From Nitriliruptoraceae bacterium (GTDB lineage Bacteria; Actinomycetota; Nitriliruptoria; Nitriliruptorales; Nitriliruptoraceae): a DNA stretch of 7,188 bases. Numbering within the stretch: the first letter of the stretch is position 1; the number at the start of each line of letters is the position of its first letter. Shown piece by piece: positions 5,212-7,188 of the stretch. The stretch spans positions 1 through 7,188 of the forward strand of contig SLLJ01000109.1 of assembly GCA_007134165.1 (NCBI GenBank), written 5' to 3'. A program made the position numbers and the translations under genes. The notes under the pieces are model-generated. The model made no database searches. It saw nothing but the letters and a program-made list of their open reading frames with translations, and was not told where the DNA came from.

Positions 5212-6783
5212 ATGACCGCCCCGTACCCCACCGCACCCGCACCCGCTCCCACTCGGCCGCCGCTTCGCCGTCCCCGCCAGGGCCGCGTGCTGGCCGGCGT
5301 CGGGGCCGGGCTCGCCGACCACCTCGGCATCGACGTCGCGATCGTGCGGGTGCTGATCGTGGTCGTGACCATCGTGACCCAGGGCCTCGGGTTGCTGGCC
5401 TACGTGCTCGGGGCGGTGTTCATCCCGGCCGAGGCCGAGGCTGAGGCCGCCGCTGCCGCTGGGGCCGCGAGGCCGGCGCCCAGCAGCGAGCAACCGCCGC
5501 GCAGTGGGATGTTCTGGGTCGGGATCGCGCTGCTGGTGGTCGGCGTGCTGGCCCTGATCAACGGGCCGCTGGCCTCCTTCGGGCTGAGTTTCGGCCTGGG
5601 TAGCGGGGTGCTCGGTCCGCTGGTGTTGATCGGCTTCGGCCTCGCCCTGTGGGTCGCCGGAGACCGTTCTCGTCCCGCCACCCCGGCGCCACCCACCGCA
5701 GCGTCGACTTCACCTGCTGCTTCCTCGCCGTCGTTCCCACCGTCCACCGATCCCGCGGCCTTGGCCGCACGTCAGGAGCCCCCGATGACCTCCGACCCCG
5801 TCCCTCCGACCGACCCCGGCGCCCCGGCCGACCCCGGCGCCCCGGCCGACCCCGACCCCAGCACCGGAGCGACCGGCGCCTGGTCGCCGCAGCCGACCGG
5901 CGATCCCGTGGCGGGTGCGGTGCCCCCCGGCACCTCGGCGAACCTGGCCTCCGGCCAGCCCACGGCCCAGCCCCCGGCCCAACCTCCGGTGTGGACGCCG
6001 CCACCGGTACCCGGGCGCGGATCGCCGGAGCCCGAAGCCTGGGAGCCGCCGCCGGCCCCCGAACGTGAGCGCTCAGCGCTCGGACAGCTCACCGTCGGGC
6101 TGGCGCTGCTGACCGCCGGTGTGCTGTGGCTGCTGTCGGCCACCGGGGTGCTCGCCGCCGCCGACGCCGGCCACGTGCTCGCCGCTTCGCTGCTGGTGAT
6201 CGGTCTGGGCCTGCTGGTCGGCAGCGTGCTCGGCCGGGCCCGGTGGCTGATCGTGGTCGGGCTGGTCCTGCTGCCGCTGGTGCTGGCCAGTGCCGCGATC
6301 CGGTCGATCGATCTGGTCGACGTCCCGTTCGGAGGCGGCTTCGGTGAGCGCGTCTACGCCCCCGATCAGGTCGACGAACTGCCGGCCCGCATCGAACTCG
6401 CGGCCGGGACCGTCGAGGTCGACCTCACCGCCATCCGTGACGCCGAGGGCGACGTGCCCCTCGAGGTCCGTGTCGGCGCCGGCGAGATCGACGTCATCGT
6501 CCCCGAAGGCGCCGGGCTCGAGGTACGGGCCGGCGTGCAGGTCGGAGTCATGGACCTGCTCGGCAGCACCAGCGAGGGGTTCCCCGGCGTGCGCGAACTC
6601 GGGACCGATCTGGGCGTGCCGCAACCGGCCGACCCCGGAGCCCCGACCTACGTGCTCGACCTGCGGATCGGCGCCGGCGATCTGTCGGTGTCCCGAGGCC
6701 CCGCCGCTGACGACGCCGACCTCGACCTCGACACCGACGCGGACGAAGCGGCGGCCGACCTGCTGCTCGACCTCGCCGCCTGA
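5212..6783 (+). CDS. PspC-domain membrane protein with LiaF-like C-terminal domain
   Basis: This 523-residue membrane protein has two halves. The N-terminal half is a Pro-rich tail (5-17), a PspC domain (about 22-75; GRVLAGVGAGLADHLGID and a transmembrane segment), and two more helices (about 100-118 and 131-149). A Pro/Ala/Gly-rich, probably disordered linker follows (about 151-286). The second half has three helices (about 290-312, 318-340 and 344-366) and a beta-rich domain (about 380-497) with ARIELAAGTVEVDL and VRVGAGEIDVIVPEGAGLEV, the pattern of the LiaF-type 'cell wall-active antibiotics response' C-terminal domain. An acidic tail (499-523) ends it. PspC and LiaF proteins act at the membrane as sensors or modulators of envelope stress. 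Its divergent position beside a PspC-domain kinase suggests that it modulates that kinase or is its target. An internal ATG (residue 192) with a good ribosome-binding site suggests either a second product or a past fusion of two genes. Its exact role is inferred. Confidence 0.87.
   Translation: MTAPYPTAPAPAPTRPPLRRPRQGRVLAGVGAGLADHLGIDVAIVRVLIVVVTIVTQGLGLLAYVLGAVFIPAEAEAEAAAAAGAARPAPSSEQPPRSGMFWVGIALLVVGVLALINGPLASFGLSFGLGSGVLGPLVLIGFGLALWVAGDRSRPATPAPPTAASTSPAASSPSFPPSTDPAALAARQEPPMTSDPVPPTDPGAPADPGAPADPDPSTGATGAWSPQPTGDPVAGAVPPGTSANLASGQPTAQPPAQPPVWTPPPVPGRGSPEPEAWEPPPAPERERSALGQLTVGLALLTAGVLWLLSATGVLAAADAGHVLAASLLVIGLGLLVGSVLGRARWLIVVGLVLLPLVLASAAIRSIDLVDVPFGGGFGERVYAPDQVDELPARIELAAGTVEVDLTAIRDAEGDVPLEVRVGAGEIDVIVPEGAGLEVRAGVQVGVMDLLGSTSEGFPGVRELGTDLGVPQPADPGAPTYVLDLRIGAGDLSVSRGPAADDADLDLDTDADEAAADLLLDLAA
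5774..5787 (+). promoter_or_regulatory. Internal ribosome-binding site and ATG inside the PspC gene
   Basis: AGGAG (5774-5778) is followed 6 nt later by an in-frame ATG at 5785, codon 192 of the PspC protein. The spacing matches that of the gene's own start, and the bases around both ATGs are alike (CGATGACC). Initiation here would give a 332-residue product (5785-6783) starting MTSDPVPP. It would comprise part of the linker, three membrane helices and the LiaF-like domain, without PspC. The alternative is a relic of a separate downstream gene fused to pspC, or chance within a Pro-rich linker. Confidence 0.4.
5812..5847 (+). repeat. Two perfect 18-bp tandem repeats in the linker
   Basis: The unit GACCCCGGCGCCCCGGCC occurs at 5812-5829 and 5830-5847 without mismatch, followed by a partial third copy. 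It encodes DPGAPA twice (residues 201-212) in the Pro-rich linker. Being a multiple of three, changes in copy number would alter only linker length. Confidence 0.85.
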
Positions 6784-6790
6784 GTCCGCC

Positions 6791-6820
6791 CGCGACCCCT
6801 CGCGGCCCCTCGCGACCCCT
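6791..6820 (+). repeat. Three 10-bp tandem repeats before the small membrane gene
   Basis: CGCGACCCCT, CGCGGCCCCT and CGCGACCCCT lie end to end in the 50-bp gap between the PspC gene and the next gene. The middle copy has one change. The array ends just before GGAG (6822-6825), the ribosome-binding site of the downstream gene, so copy number would change the distance between the two cistrons but not the site itself. No function is known to me. Confidence 0.85.
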
Positions 6821-6833
6821 TGGAGCCATCACC

Positions 6834-7157
6834 ATGAGAACCCACCGTTTCGACCCCGCTTCCTTCGCCTTCGGCGTGCTGTTCGTCGCCATCGCGGTGG
6901 TCGGGCTCACCGACCCGTCCCTGCTCGCCATCGAGGACCTGCGCTGGCTCGGCCCGGCCGTGCTCGTGGTGCTCGGGCTGGCCTTGCTGCTCAGCGCCGG
7001 GCGGCGTGACCGCCACCGGGAGTCGGCGACTCCCGCTGCCGTGCCCGACACCACCGCTACCGTGCCCGACACCACCGCTGCCCACGACCTCGACCCGGCG
7101 CGGGACCACGCCGCCGCGCAGGCCGCTGACCCCGACCCGGACACCGATCCGCGCTGA
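6834..7157 (+). CDS. Small two-helix membrane protein with acidic repeat tail
   Basis: This is a 107-residue protein with two hydrophobic helices, about 11-26 (FAFGVLFVAIAVVGLT) and 39-55 (LGPAVLVVLGLALLLSA), joined by a short loop. A basic stretch (GRRDRHR, 56-62) and a polar tail follow. The tail has a seven-residue repeat (AAVPDTT, ATVPDTT; 68-81) and ends DPDPDTDPR. By the positive-inside rule the tail is probably cytoplasmic. GGAG at 6822-6825, 8 nt before the ATG, supports the start. It lies 50 bp after the PspC/LiaF-like gene on the same strand with no evident terminator between them, so it is probably cotranscribed. The first half resembles small unassigned membrane proteins found beside PspC genes in actinobacteria. 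It could be an accessory subunit or modulator of the membrane sensor complex; no biochemical function can be assigned. Confidence 0.82.
   Translation: MRTHRFDPASFAFGVLFVAIAVVGLTDPSLLAIEDLRWLGPAVLVVLGLALLLSAGRRDRHRESATPAAVPDTTATVPDTTAAHDLDPARDHAAAQAADPDPDTDPR
7035..7082 (+). repeat. 21-bp tandem repeat in the coding tail
   Basis: Two 21-bp units (7035-7055 and 7056-7076), differing at one base (7059), are followed by a 6-bp start of a third (7077-7082). Each begins GCTGCC or GCTACC and ends CCCGACACCACC. They encode AAVPDTT and ATVPDTT in the hydrophilic tail of the small membrane protein. The period keeps the frame. Confidence 0.85.
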
Positions 7158-7188
7158 CCCAATGCGCTGACCCAATGCGCTGACCCAA
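7151..7188 (+). repeat. 13-bp tandem repeat at the window end
   Basis: GCGCTGACCCAAT occurs at 7151-7163 and 7164-7176, with a third copy from 7177 cut off at the window edge after 12 bases. All visible bases match perfectly. The first copy contains the last codon (CGC) and the TGA stop of the small membrane protein. The array may continue beyond the window. Each junction also spells ATGCGCTGA, a minimal start-codon/stop pair, probably by chance. Its function is unknown. Confidence 0.9.

Noticed and set aside
3794..5215. 473-codon rightward frame opposite the kinase
   Set aside because: It mirrors the HisKA_3/HATPase coding sequence. It is rich in Gly, Gln, His and Arg, with no domain, and is typical of antisense frames in GC-rich DNA.
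5003..5242. Extended N terminus of the kinase (start at 5161 or 5242)
   Set aside because: The extra 53-80 residues are Arg/Cys-rich, resemble translated intergenic DNA, and would cover the whole divergent promoter region. GTG 5002 is preferred.
7151..7188. CRISPR array
   Set aside because: The units are 13 bp and directly adjacent, with no spacers, and no cas gene is present.

Overview
The window is very GC-rich, with strong G/C bias at third codon positions, frequent GTG starts and stop/start overlaps between neighbouring genes. Together with a PspC-domain histidine kinase beside a PspC membrane protein, this points to a high-GC actinobacterium. I cannot place it more precisely from this sequence alone.

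Layout. Positions 1-294 hold no convincing gene. They contain a degenerate 17-bp tandem repeat (46-129), a perfect 13-bp inverted repeat (143-155 with 178-190) and a possible -10 element (281-286). A rightward two-gene unit follows: a divergent ProA-like aldehyde dehydrogenase (295-1803) whose stop overlaps the GTG start of a CynX/NimT-type MFS transporter (1800-3008). Only 6 bp separate it from a convergent, leftward two-component system: a LuxR/NarL-type response regulator (3015-3665) downstream of, and overlapping, a PspC-domain sensor histidine kinase (3662-5002). A 209-bp intergenic region (5003-5211) separates the kinase from a divergent rightward unit: a 523-residue PspC/LiaF-like membrane protein (5212-6783) and a small two-helix membrane protein (6834-7157). 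The window ends inside a 13-bp tandem repeat (7151-7188).

How the genes may work together. The kinase and the divergent membrane protein both start with a PspC domain, and the latter ends in a LiaF-like domain. The right half therefore looks like an envelope-stress module of the actinobacterial PspC/LiaFSR kind: a membrane sensor kinase, its DNA-binding regulator, and membrane proteins that could modulate signalling or be its output. That pairing is inferred from domains and gene order. The dehydrogenase and transporter appear translationally coupled and probably share a substrate or pathway, which the sequence does not identify. No proB (glutamate 5-kinase) lies in the window.

Most notable: a strong ribosome-binding site and ATG inside the PspC/LiaF gene that could yield a second, shorter protein; five unrelated short tandem repeats whose periods are multiples of three inside genes and not outside; and a ProA-like enzyme with a long N-terminal extension and altered family motifs. 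No clearly new system is demonstrated.
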